From Oscheius sp. JU75 (lineage: Eukaryota > Nematoda > Chromadorea > Rhabditida > Rhabditidae), in the NCBI GenBank assembly GCA_037178855.1, contig JASJZC010000003.1, forward strand, positions 1,673,371 to 1,737,370: a stretch of 64,000 bases of DNA. The letters are read 5' to 3'. The position numbers and the translations under genes are program-made. Within the stretch, counting starts at the first letter, position 1. Each line of letters begins with the position of its first letter. Under the pieces are notes generated by a model, which worked only from the letters and a program-made list of their open reading frames with translations, did not search any database and was not told the origin of the DNA. Shown here one piece after another: positions 45,251 to 56,045 of this stretch.

Positions 45251-47011
45251 ATGGATGATGCCACCTTGATGCATCAGATGGCAGGCTTCCTGGCTGGCAA
45301 CAACAATAACAACTGCGGAAACTTTGTCCTGCCATGCGGCGGCTGCTATGCCTCCTGTGCCCTGCAGGACCTTATTCCCATAAACTCGGATTCGGTCACC
45401 AGATGGATATGCCGCAGATGCTACACTTCTCAACTCATTCAACCACCTACAAGTGATTTTGTTCACTTTCAGTAAAAACCTTTTTAGGAATCAACTCACG
45501 CATGTGGCAAGCACCTTCTGTGTTCGATTCGACTCCCGTCGAGAAGCCGAACATCGTCAAGAGTTACTCACGTAAAGTCTTCGTCGGAAGACTTCCTGAC
45601 TCCATAAACCCCGGTAGGATTCCCGCTTTTTCTATTGTAGCAAGATCTTGCAGGTAATGCTGACGGAAAACGCATGGAATCGTTCTTCCAACAGTTCGGA
45701 AAATGCGGAATCGAATGGCCGAAGCCTCCGAGTCACGTTGTATCGACTAAGGGTCTGTTGGACCCTTCTTCCCCTATAAATCAGTCAATTCAGCTCAAGC
45801 CAAGCTGTCCGGATACCTCTTCATCCTGTACAGATGCCCCTCGTCTGTACCGAAACTGCTTAGGGCTTGCAAGATGAATGCCGCCGGCCAATACTATCTG
45901 GATTTTGTCGAATGGCTCGGACAGGCCATCCACGTGCGCCCATTCGACCTGGCCGACAGATGCTTCTACAGGCAGCCCAACATCAAGCTGGATCATCGCG
46001 ATAACACGCTCTTCTTAGGCCGTGTTCCTCGGATGGCTACTGCCGGTTTGTTGTTCCGGCTTTTTTTTCTTCAAAATCTTGTTGATCAAAACAGCTGATC
46101 ACCGAAGTGTGGAATAGATCTCGACTTGTTTGGACTATAGGCGAGCAAACTGTCAATACACACTTATGCCAAACTTAGTTACTGTCAAAAATACCGAAGA
46201 CCTCCGAGCGGAATCGAACCTTCGTTGTTTGGGTACCAAACGAGCGCATTACCATTATGCCATGCACGTAAACTGACGCGTGGAATTGAATCTGCGTCGT
46301 TCGCACACTAATGGTTCACGTTACCATTACACCACGCGCGCAAATTTCTTTAGCATCAAACCCGGCTCGTTTTATCCCCAACCAAGCACGTTAGCAAAAA
46401 ACTACGTGCACAAAGTTTCGCGTGCGAAATCGAACCCGCATCGTTTGAACCATAGACGACTGCGTTACCACCGCTGATTGTCATGTTTCAGAGCAAATCT
46501 TCAACATTATGGAGGAGAAGTTTGGCTCGGTCAAGTACGTCCAAATAGACCTGGATCATCACTACAGCTATCCGCAAGGCACTGCGACAGTCTTCTTCGA
46601 CAGTAATGCGGCCTTCCTGAAGGCTATCATCACGAAGAATCTCGACATGCGCTCGATCTCGGGTCGTAGCTGGACGACCGAGATGAAGCCCTACGTCCTG
46701 TTCGGTCTTGATTGCGAGCAGTGTCGCGGCCGACGCGGCAGTTTCTTCTGTGCCGACGTCTCATGTCTTCAATACTATTGCGAGTAAGTTTCGTCTCTTT
46801 TTGGTGGTAAGTCTTCGAAATTTGCAGCTACTGCTGGGCCGCCATGCATTCTGGTTCGCGTCGCAGCCACGAGTGCGTCGCCGAGGTCAAGACGCTGGAC
46901 ACGCCGATAAATTCGCACGTTCGTTCGCAGAAGCACACTACGACGGCCGGTCTGACTCCGATTCTGCCGCACCGCTTCAAGCTCGTCAAAAACCAGCTCT
47001 TCATCCCGTAG
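45251..47011 (+). CDS. Cytoplasmic polyadenylation element-binding protein (CPEB)
   Basis: Spliced plus-strand gene, stop TAG at 47009-47011. After a short N terminus (MDDATLMHQMAGFL) come RRM1 (YSRKVFVGRLPDSINP, KLSGYLFILYRCPSSVPKLL), RRM2 (NTLFLGRVPRMATAEQIF, VQIDLDHHYSYPQGTATVFF) and the C-terminal ZZ-type zinc domain (CEQCRGRRGSFFCADVSC, QYYCEYCWAAMHSGSRRSHE). CPEB binds CPE sites in mRNA 3' UTRs and controls poly-A length and translation, typically in germ cells and neurons. The N-terminal regulatory region is much shorter than in vertebrate CPEBs unless upstream exons were missed; an in-frame exon could begin at 45227. The RRM2 intron (about 46037-46491) carries three tRNA-like elements. 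Confidence 0.88.
46195..46485 (-). repeat. Three tRNA-like elements in tandem in a CPEB intron
   Basis: On the minus strand three units each pair a box-A-like and a box-B-like motif: TGGCATAATGGTAATGCGC with AGGTTCGATTCC (46195-46265), GTGGTGTAATGGTAACGTG with AGATTCAATTCC (46278-46345), and AGCGGTGGTAACGCAGTCG with GGGTTCGATTTCG (46422-46485). Acceptor stems do not pair well. Spacing of about 80-140 bases and one orientation suggest tandem tRNA-derived repeats. Confidence 0.65.
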
Positions 47012-47696
47012 AGGACTCCACCCAAACACTCGCTTTTAACACTTTGTTTACGCTTATACAATAACCGCCTACTTTACCTTTCTTTACTACCTCTTCCCCC
47101 CTTACTGTTGTTAGCATCTTTGTTTCTGTTTTTGTGTATGCACCTTGTTTGCCGATAAAATTACTGCAAAACCATGTTATTTTTTACAAGTTTGTGGCAA
47201 TATTTCGGTTCTTGCTAAATTCGGTGGATATGTTCGATAAATACGGTGGGAAATTAGACGGTTTTGCACGGTATTTTTTAGTTGGAACAGAAGTCCGTAC
47301 GGTACTGCTTGCTTACAGTGCCCTCTGCACTCATTAGGGCGAGCTCGCGTAGAAATGGTCAGAGATCTCGTTCCAACAAATTTGGTGGTTGTTGCCAGCT
47401 GCCAATGTTACTGATTCTTCTACTTTGCTCGTGGAATTGCCCGTAGCATAGAAGGAAAAGGAGAATCAGGAACAGTCTCGAAACCCCTTCAGAAAACGAA
47501 AGTCTTCCCTTGTTGCCTGCCTCTTTCATCATGCTCAATATGATCTCCGGCTTCATTCCGAGAACGTTCCAGGCCTCGCCATTCAATTGACCAGATAACG
47601 TGGCTCTTATCGCGGTTGTACCTAATCCAAAGTTCGTTTTCTGCTCGTATGAGTCAGCCCAAATCAAAAACAGTCTCTAGGCCAAATAATAAAAAG
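47012..47696. other. Intergenic region between convergent genes
   Basis: CPEB 3' end on the left and the end of the coiled-coil pair on the right. A minus-strand frame at 47359-47667 has no recognisable motif and is not supported as a gene. Confidence 0.4.
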
Positions 47697-48114
47697 CCAG
47701 AATATTTATTGCTTATTCCTGACCCTCCTCTTCCCCTGTACCGAAAACTGTGATACTTGAAATGGTGTGGTGGGTAGACTTTGTGTTGTCTGTGCCTGCT
47801 GGCTAAGTAGAGGCTGTCCCGAAGTCTCGTGGCTTCTGCCAATTGTAGATGTACTCTGGCCTGTTCGCGACTAATATCTGCTAGATCTGCATCAGCTTTG
47901 TTCACTTGTCGAATGACTTCTCGGCGATTATTGGCCAGCACCTATAGAGTGTGTTTTGGAAAGTCTCCCCGATTCAGCAATGGTGTCTCGAAAGCTGTTA
48001 AGATTGAGCAGTCTTCTTTGGCTGAACGTTATTTTCCTGTTCCGATACTCACGTATTGACTCTTGAACTCATGGAAACAAGCAAGGCGAGATCGCGTCTG
48101 TTCCTGTCTTATCT
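47697..48114 (-). pseudogene. Decaying second copy of the coiled-coil gene
   Basis: Starts after TTTTCAG at 48121-48115 with ATAAGACAGGAACAGACGCG, nearly the same leader as the intact copy upstream, and an ATG (MSSRV) at 48076. Compared with the intact gene, CAATCTCAACAG has become CAATCTTAACAG, placing a stop in the aligned frame. A 95-codon open stretch remains (VNKADADLADISREQARVHL, coiled coil) and can be joined in phase 0 to the leader read in another frame. It may be a pseudogene or a divergent gene with altered splicing. A poly-A signal is at 47708-47703. Confidence 0.5.
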
Positions 48115-48194
48115 GAAAAGTTGTGGTTTGTTGGTTATGAGTCGTTCTTCACGTGCTCTGCCCAGTACTTTATTTACGAGAGAACAAGTGTAAA

Positions 48195-48651
48195 TCAATT
48201 GTTATGACGTCCTGCTTCAAGGTTCGCCAGCTCTTGTTGGAGACGGACCCTTTGCCCCTCGTCATCTGTTATTTTTTGATCCAGACGATTGATTCGACGT
48301 TCGATCTCCTGTCGTTGCTGAGCGTCTCTTGCTGCCTGCAAAGATCTATTAATAAACCGAAAAGATTTTTTTTTCAACAATTCGTAGATCGGCGCCTTAT
48401 ACTACTGAGGATTCAATGTACTAGTAAGTGTATGATACTGAGTCTCGCGGCAATGTAAGACAAAAGAGCTGTCAATCGGACGACAGTTCACGATCTCTGA
48501 AAGTTGCTACTACTTGTCGCTAGTTATCTCTGACTTGAAATGGGAAAAACAGCATAGAACTCACCTCAGCCTGTTGAGATTGGGCCGTCCTCTCTGGCTT
48601 AGCGTCAAAGGCATCCCGGCCCGGTAGTTTCTTACTCGCTCTGGAACTCAT
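48195..48651 (-). CDS. Small coiled-coil protein
   Basis: Exons 48565-48651 and 48195-48335 join in phase 0 to encode 75 residues: MSSRASKKLPGRDAF, a Gln-rich stretch, then a heptad-like helix (RQEIERRINRLDQKITDDEG, LQQELANLEAG). No family is recognised. A TTTTCAG acceptor sits about 40 bases before the ATG, and an AATAAA (minus, 48173-48168) about 25 bases after the stop. The next unit on the strand begins about 60 bases later with the same acceptor and leader, so the two form a tandem duplication that could be co-transcribed as an operon. Confidence 0.65.
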
Positions 48652-48764
48652 GGAAGCGAGCAAAGGAAGGTCGGGTATATGCCTGTCTTATCTGAAAAGC
48701 TGTGGCTTGTTGGTTATGAGTTTTGTCTCGGTGCTGCACGTGCTCCGCCCAGTACTTTATTGAC

Positions 48765-49135
48765 AAGAGCACAAGTGTAAATCGATTAAAAAAGTGAAGT
48801 CGAGAAAATCGAGGAATAGCTGGACGAGCTCATTTTCCGCAAAACAGGCGTTAACAAGGCATGCACTTTTTGTTCTTCTAACTGTATAGCCCGAGTTATT
48901 CAGCTTGTAGACGTTGTTACAACTCTGGTCACAATCCTAGCCCTGCTCTTTGGTGAATTGAATTGGACGTAAGTCTATGCCTAAAAGGTCTCTTTACTAA
49001 TTTCCATGCTGCTTTGCACTACTGCGAATTCCGAAGTTTTGTTGTTCGCTTTCTCTGCCTGTCACTGACCGCCACCAGCCCATTCTTATACAAAGAATCT
49101 CAGTCGAGACAGGTATCGAGTTTCTTGCGCGCAAT
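48765..49135 (+). pseudogene. Decayed copy of the membrane-protein gene at 60.3 kb
   Basis: Plus-strand 48800-49130 aligns with exons 2-4 of the gene at 60324 (shared AGCTGGACGAGCTCATTTTC, CGCAAAACA, GTTATTCAGCT, TTCCGAAGTTTTGTTG). It is dead: GAACAG became GAATAG (a stop), the donor after AACAAG is GC instead of GT, and later frames are broken. The left edge is cut by the tail of another coiled-coil repeat unit (AATAAA on minus near 48770). Confidence 0.8.
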
Positions 49136-49928
49136 TTCGTTTTTTTGCCCGGATCCAATTTTTCATTGTTTTTCAAGCTTTATTCGATTTTGTCGCTTAT
49201 TTCTGCTATTTCTTCGTAAAATAACGTTTCGAAACACGATTTTAGAAGTTTATTTCCACGAAAAAGGTTAAAAGACTGCTGTGAAAGGGTCTTTGAACCA
49301 GAAAATACAGTAGGAAAGTGTAAATTAGTCTGTAAACTGTAGATCCCTTTCAGGATGTGGCAGAAAATTCGGTCGCTAACTTTAAGAATATCGTGGAGTC
49401 TTTCATTGTAGCGGAATGAAACAGGTAATTCCGGACACGACTTTTCTTCAAAAGACGGCGCTTTTTCGCAGGAGTTCCAATTTTAACCTTACCGGAAGAG
49501 TCATTATCAGCGTTAGCGCTCATATAGGCGTCCATTTTTGAGAGAAATGATGTTAATTTTCAAATAGAAATGTTGAAATCAATGCACCGAGTGCCGAAAA
49601 TCCGCGGAGGTAGTTCGTTGCGAGACCATCACAGGACTCGATTTCGAAAGTGATTTTGGCGAGAGCTATGTCACGGCGTGTTACGCCCATGCAAAATACC
49701 TCACCAATTTTTCTCGCGTCAATTTCCTGTTTCGAAGGCGGGAATTCAAAATTAGTTCTCTAGCCGCTTTTTAGATTAATGTAGGATATACGGTATTCTA
49801 TGCCAAAATCGGTTTAAACCAGGATTTCTGCAGGATACTGTACTTAAGAAAACGAGCGGCATTTGCGCGCGGTTTGAAAAAGTGGCGACGCGCAGAACAC
49901 GCCGTGTAATTCACGTTCTGTTTTCAGA
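49136..49928. other. Intergenic region before the SUMO protease
   Basis: A minus-strand frame at 49350-49535 (MDAYMSANADNDSSGKVKIG, then KKRRLLKKS) could be a short basic protein or first exon, but it has no partner exon or known motif. The SENP promoter should lie at the right end. Confidence 0.35.
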
Positions 49929-52900
49929 ATGGAGCAAGAGCGGGTCGAAACGACCCTCAAGACTGACTTTCCGGTCGCTTTTAAACTCCAGGTGTGCCCC
50001 TTATATCCTTTCCCTCTCTCCCCTTTTCAAATGCAAGTTTTCAGCCGGTCAGTCTCATCGTACTGGACAAGGAGCGAGCCCTCGTCGGCCCCATCGTCTT
50101 CAATGCTGCCAAGCAGTACATCAAGCTCGAATTCATCCGCGGCGGCCTCGAGAGCGTGTGGGCCGTTCCAATTTGGGGTGTCAGCAAAATTATAGTCAGT
50201 CTTTTAGGTTTTTTTCCCTCAATTATTCATCCATTTTCAGTACAGCGTCATTCCACATAATATGATCTGGATCGCTCTGGAGATTCCGCCGCTCCCGGGA
50301 CAACAAATTGACGAAAAGTTGGTCTTTTTTGTGAAAAAATGACAAAATTTCAGTCCTTTCCCCGTAATCTTCACTCTCGGACACACCGACCGGGATCTGC
50401 AGCTGATAAAGGGCTTCTTCCAGACGGCCTGCTCCGAAATATGCGTCAGTGAAGGTAATAATGGGATTTTTTGGTGAACTGAAGATCTTTCAGTTGATCC
50501 ATGTGCGTTTTACAACACGGTCGGAGCCGAAGCCGAGGACTTCCTTCTCTACGACCTTTTCTACGAGGATCAGAGCACGCCAGCCGATGATGAAAACGAA
50601 GAGGAGAAGACTGTGCAAAAAGAAGTGACAGGATATAATGAGGATGAAATCAGTTCCATAGTGAGTACTTTATATGGCGCCGAATTGAAAGGTTATTGTT
50701 TCTTACCGCATGTATAACTTCCCAATGGGTAATTTTGTGCTTTGACTTTAACTAGGATTAAAAAATAGACCACCTCGGCCGTGTTTTACAGCACGGCGCT
50801 TGACCAGGGGTTTTTCGGAGACGCTTAGGACTCATCAATCGGACCGGTACCGTGCATGCTCCAATCAGCCTATCGTACTCGTGCAAAGCTGCCACCAGAG
50901 TTTAGAGCATCCTTTAGACTCAGAATTTGTTATTTTTTTTTACAAAAAAGTTCGGTCCCTGCTTATTACCATGGGTGCAAAGAAAGAATCATGATCGGAG
51001 TGCCATGGGTTGGTTTGCATTACATTTACCGGAAAGTACAAGCGGTTAGAGCTTCGAACAAAAAACTAAACTTGTCTGGGCCGTATCCCATGAGAATTGT
51101 TCTTGTCCAAAAAAAAAAATTTCCTTTTTCCAGGACACGGACGGCAAAGTGATAGTCAAGTTCCCAAATGGCCAGAGACGGACGATCCGATACGAGTCCC
51201 TGTGCAAATCTCTCGATGACAATGGCTGGTTCTGTGACGATCTGATCGACATTGCCATTGAGAACATGGTACAGGAGAAGCTCAGCCTGCTCCCACATTG
51301 GTAAACTCTGCTTTGAATTGTCCTTAGTCCGATTTTCTAGGAAAGAAAACATTGTCATCTATGACACACTTTTCTTCCCAAAAATCAAACGGTACGCCAA
51401 ACAGCTCGCAGCCGTCAGCCGTCAAACTGTTAGTTTGTTTTGCTATAAACCTCTCAGCATGTCAACTTGGGAACGTTTCCCATGTCTGGCTATCCAAAAC
51501 ATAGCTTTTGTTAACTAGGCTCCCGAAACAGTTACAGACCTTCAAAAATCCGGCGAAACGCTTGGAGGTTAGTAGAAAACGCCGCTCCGAGCCAGACGAA
51601 CCGGGTTCGAGCACCGTGGGTGACAAACTTTTGACAAACGTGACAAAAAAAGCTATTTTGAGAAAAAAAGAGCAGGGGACAGATAGATATTTAGCCTGAT
51701 CAAGTCGTTGTTATGTTCAGCGTACAGATTTTTCAGCACCCAGTGTTGATGCAGCTGCTCTACCCTCTCAAGAATACCCATCTAATGTCTTTCTGTTCCT
51801 GCCCTTCCGGCCTCCACCGCAATGTGCCCGAATTCAAGAAGGAGCTCATCGCGATCCCGGTCTGCTGCAGAAAGCACTGGCTCCTCGTCCTCGTTCACAA
51901 GCCCATGGACGCCATCCGCGACGACGGCTCCGAATATCTCGACATCGGGGAGAAGAAACGCTGCAGAATTATCATCTTGGACTCGTTACAGTGGACGACG
52001 GATAAGAGGAAGTCAGTATTGGGAGGATTTCCACTTGAAAAAGGGATTCAGGAAAGTCTGCGAGCTGTTCCACGAGGAAATCTACAGCTGCATCAAGAAT
52101 TGGCTCAACATAATGCATTATCATGACGGCTGGACCGAGGAACCGAATGTGACGACCGGATATCTGTGAGTTATTAGTTTTTTTTTTAAATTTGATCAGT
52201 TTTTACGCAGTTACTATAGGCAGAGAGAACAACCCCTGATAGCCCGTTACAACGAGGATTTTTTTTAGTCGTCCTATAAGTTGATCGAACGAAGAAAGAA
52301 TTCAATCTATTGCTCCACCTGTTTCCAAAAAGTGCTTATTTACTGTACTGTATACCTTCTGGTACATACTCTATTTTGCCTCGAAAAAAAACGTTTGAGA
52401 TTTGGCTGACCAGTTTTGTCATCTCGGCTGGAGTGAAAGCTATTCTGATAGCTTGAGTATTGGGTTCGAAGTAGGTGTATTTTGAGATTTTCATCATTTT
52501 GTCAGTCCTGAAAAGCGCGATGTAGAAATGTCAAAGACACTTCAAAGTTCCCTTTCTAAGCTTACCTAAATAATGGATTCAACCACTTTTGGACAGTTAC
52601 GGTACTTCGATCGGTTCAATCATTCAGTTTTTGAGGCTTTGGGCTTTATTCATAAAGAATTCTGGACAAAATCACGGTGTAACTTTATCCACAAAGAAGT
52701 TTGTGAAAATAATAACGGTTTACTATACCCTTTTTTCTGGATAAAGTTACGGGCCCGTATTTTGGCGATAACACCTTACCAGGTCGCGAGCCAGAAGTTT
52801 ACATCGATCAATAACTCTGGGCTGGCTGTTTGACTTCTTCGGGACGTGTTTCTTCCTCAAAATGGTAAGAAAAGGAAAACGTGAGAAGGCATATCGGTTA

Positions 52901-53249
52901 GAATAGAAGGACATTCTATAGCTTATTCTATGCTATAACACAAATTTTTCAGCAAAGTCGTCCCTCCGAACCTGCCGAAACAGCCGAATAGCAACGATTG
53001 CGGTATCTATCTTCTGAAGTTCTTCGAGGAATTCGTCCTCGAAGACTGGACATGGACAGTGCGCCTTCCTATTTTAAAAAATATATAAATATTTAGGACT
53101 GGCACTACAATAAGCTCAAGGCCATGACAGTCAGAAGACCTGACGAGATGCACGCGGAGGTCACCAACTACAGAGTCTATATACACACCCTCATCGAAAG
53201 AATTGCCGTCAATTTGCCCAAGATGCCCGCAAATCTGGGAGATGTCTAG
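49929..53249 (+). CDS. SENP6/7-type SUMO protease (ULP-2-like)
   Basis: Spliced plus-strand gene. The N-terminal part (MEQERVETTLKTDFPVAFKL, then VPIWGVSKII and MIWIALEIPPLP) resembles a PH-like module. The C48 peptidase domain is split by introns: YESLCKSLDDNGWFCDDLID, NIVIYDTLFFPKIKRYA, then KHWLLVLVHKP (catalytic His), RIIILDSLQW (Asp), LPKQPNSNDCGIYLLKF (Gln and Cys). Stop TAG at 53247-53249. Such enzymes trim poly-SUMO chains in the nucleus. The interval between FFPKIKRYA and the His exon matches the split catalytic domain of SENP6/7, whose conserved blocks are parted by insertions. Introns near 51400-51715 and 52166-52952 are enlarged; the former contains a SINE-like fragment. All three catalytic residues are visible, so activity is expected. 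Confidence 0.85.
51585..51695 (+). repeat. SINE-like repeat, truncated copy C
   Basis: GGGTTCGAGCACCGTGGGTG followed by ACAAACTTTTGACAAA and AAGCTATTTTGAGAAAAAAA matches the head-body junction of copies A (3965-4165) and B (55300-55482). Confidence 0.55.
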
Positions 53250-53795
53250 AAATATCTCTTTTTGGGACAAAAAATTGTGTTCATGTAGTTTTTTTGGTTC
53301 ATAAAATTTTCTGTTCTGTGTCCTTTTATGGAACTTTTGTGGTTACTTCAAGTTCCTTATTTGACCAATTTTAAGCGAAATTTTTGGAAGAAGGTATTTA
53401 AAGATGGTCTTTTTGACATTTTTATGGAAAAAGGGTCGCAATTGCGTACCTGAAAGAGATTGCCGAAAAGTTGGCTTGCTCCTGTCCGAACTTTTCTTGT
53501 ACATTTTTGCAAGAAAAAGTGGTTTTTGAAACTTTGAGAAGAACCTGTTCTCGTGTAGATTATGAGTTGCCGGAGTTTAAGTAACTTGGAGCACGTGTAC
53601 CCACAGAATTTAGGCAGAAAACTGCTTTTTCCTGTTTCCCTTGCCAAAAAATGTATTACTGGCCTCCATTATCTCCCAACATTTCTCCAAATGGCCACAG
53701 GACGATATTTGTTGATAACGTTGGCTATTTGCTCCATTTCTAACGAGTTACAGTCGATTTTTTTTCTAGACTTACAGAAATATTCGTTTTTGCCT
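53250..53795. other. Short intergenic region
   Basis: Between the SENP stop and the mL48 start. Frames on both strands (for example 53357-53647 minus) lack recognisable motifs. Confidence 0.4.
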
Positions 53796-55881
53796 ATGGA
53801 GATGTTCCAGATGCTGTCCAACGTCCTCAAAAGGACCCTCTTCACAAGCAGTCGACGGGCTGCGAGTCTACGCGAAGCTGCCGGTCAGAAGGATCCCAGC
53901 CTACTCTACGAGCCAAAATTTGTCGATCCGCGAGAGTTTCCTGAGTGAGTTTTCTTTTTTCTAACAGCGAACACTGTCAAAATTGGGTTTGTTTATCACG
54001 GAGTGTTTCAATGGCTGCTTTATTCCTCCTACTCCACCTCCTCCTAGTAGCTCTTTTGGCGGGAAGACGACTATCTCGAAGAGTCATTGGACTGGTAAGG
54101 TGTCCATCTCGGAAAGCTCAAACGCAAATGACCCCTCAAGCAAGGAAGTAGGCCGTCCAGCGGATGGGAAATCGGAAAGACGTCAAGACCGCGGTAGAAA
54201 TCATGCGGAAGGAGAAGGCAGAAAAAGGCAGGCATTCAGCAGAGAGAAGAAAACTAACCAAAATGCTGCCGGTGAGGGGCCGAAAAAGCAAAAACCACAA
54301 GGGCCGGCGATGACGGACGAGAGCTACGCCATAAGTTGGCAAGAGCTCGGAGAAAATCACAAAGTTATCGAGCGTGAGATTCTTTGTGAGGACTGGCTGT
54401 GAAGAATAAGCTGACGATGGAGATGAGAAGAAGAGCGGTGAACAGGGGAGAGAAGAAGACACTACCCGCGCCTCCCAGGATGGACAAGCGTTGGAAAAGA
54501 ATCGTGTTGCTTAGCAATTACTGTTTTACAGTATCTCTGGACGAACTCCCAGATCTCTACTCTTGGAAGTTCTCTTCCGAAAACAGCTTTCAGTTAGGCT
54601 ATTTTTGCCATGAAACAAAGAGTATCTTTACTATTTATTTAATCAATTTATTCCACCAATTTCCAGGCACGACCTAATAAACGTCCGAATCCAGGGTCAC
54701 GACTATGTGCCGCTCGAGAAGTTCCAGTCCTACGTCGACCGGATGGCGAGGAAATTCGGCTTCAAAGTCGTTGACAGGTACCTCCTTTTCCGAATTTTTT
54801 GAAGAAAAATAAACTTAGCTATGCCGTAGCCGCCCAAACCCAGAAGGCCATCACCTACAAGCCGAATAGTACCGTGGTGGAGAGCGAAATGGATCTCAGC
54901 TTATATGACAGGTTTTATCTTTTTAGGCCAAAAAAGTGGGCTTTCAGGGTGGTGAGAATCGCAGCCGTTCCAGCTCCTCGTCTACAGCTGTTCGTTAGTC
55001 TTCTGCAGACGCATATTCCGGTCGGGGTCACGGTAATCCTTTTTTGATTCCATTTTCTGTAACAATTAGGTTTGCAAGCTTTTTGAAAGGAAATGAAGCT
55101 CACTTGAGGCGGCAAAAGCTGTGGTCACAAAGATAACTCGTAAGCGCTATGGCGCGAACAATCCGGGTTCGAGCCCGCCCGAGGCCTAATTTTTTGTAGT
55201 ACCATTCCGCAGTTTTTCTGAGCCGAATAAGAATTTGGAAGCATATTTAGGGGCTCCCAAAATCCGAAGAAAGTTACAGCACTTTAAAGTTTTAGGGGAA
55301 AAGTTGGTGTATTGGTAAAACGCTATCACAAACCCGACGACTCGGATTCGATCCCCGTGGGTGACAAATTGTGGAATGGGCTATTTTGAAAAGAAAATAG
55401 ATTGAGAAAGATTCCCAATGGGAGAAATTGACAGGTTTACAAGATCCTTTGCCTCAAAGTGGTGATAGCCAGCCTTGTTATCAAGATTTTCGAATCGAAC
55501 TTAGTTGGCCCGTAGATGACAGTCTGACTGGGACAAATTACTCTGTGCCCGAGCTGGAGTGACAGTGTGACAGATGCAAACTAATAGTACGGCCTAGCTG
55601 ATATTGCATAGGGGAAACAATATGACAAGTACCTGGAATTGGATTGAGATTTTCTATGAATGCTCCCGAGAAAACTGACAATTTTGAGGCTTCAATGCCG
55701 ATATTTTGCTCCTAATTTTCTCCTTGACTCTCACTCTCTCCTCTTCCAGATAACCGTGAAAGAGCATGAGAAGGCCGACGAGGACTACCGCTACATTCCG
55801 GATATTCTTCTGAAGCAGAAGCAGGAAGAACTCAAGTCTCTCGATGACATCAACGTCCGAAGAAATCTCGGATGGGAATAA
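53796..55881 (+). CDS. MRPL48: Mitochondrial large ribosomal subunit protein mL48
   Basis: Exons at 53796-53943, 54667-54777, about 54820-54911, about 54948-55032 and 55751-55881. The first encodes a likely mitochondrial targeting sequence (MFQMLSNVLKRTLFTSSRRA). The rest matches mL48, a uS10-like fold: HDLINVRIQGHDYVPLEKFQ, VDSYAVAAQTQ, VVRIAAVPAPRLQLFVSLL, VGVTITVKEHEK, then DILLKQKQEELKS. The protein belongs to the central protuberance of the mitochondrial large subunit. Intron 1 is about 720 nt and contains a 140-codon Lys/Arg/Glu-rich frame (53983-54402); the last intron carries two tRNA-like SINE copies. AATAAA at 55921-55926 follows the stop. The start could be Met 53796 or 53802. Confidence 0.85.
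55120..55195 (+). repeat. tRNA-like element in mL48 intron
   Basis: Box-B-like GGGTTCGAGCCCG with tRNA-like upstream sequence TGGTCACAAAGATAACTCG. Part of the tRNA-derived repeat set; acceptor pairing is not convincing. Confidence 0.5.
55296..55482 (+). repeat. tRNA-derived SINE-like repeat, copy B
   Basis: Head TTGGTGTATTGGTAAAACGC (box A) and GGATTCGATCCC (box B), followed by the shared body through GTGATAGCCAGC. It is the most complete of the three related copies. Confidence 0.65.
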
Positions 55882-56045
55882 TCTCTTTTTTTGTTATAGT
55901 TTTTCTTGTTTTTAGCAGAGAATAAATTGGCTTTCCCCCTAAACATTTTCTGAGTAATTTCGGGCATGTAACCTTGTAGATACTTGAGCAGTCTCACATT
56001 CTTCACCTACCAAAATCACAGATAATAGCGAGGATAGCTAGAAGA

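Noticed and set aside
46195-46485. Three functional tRNA genes in the CPEB intron
   Set aside because: Box A and B motifs are present but acceptor stems do not pair and anticodon arms are poor; tRNA-derived repeats fit better.
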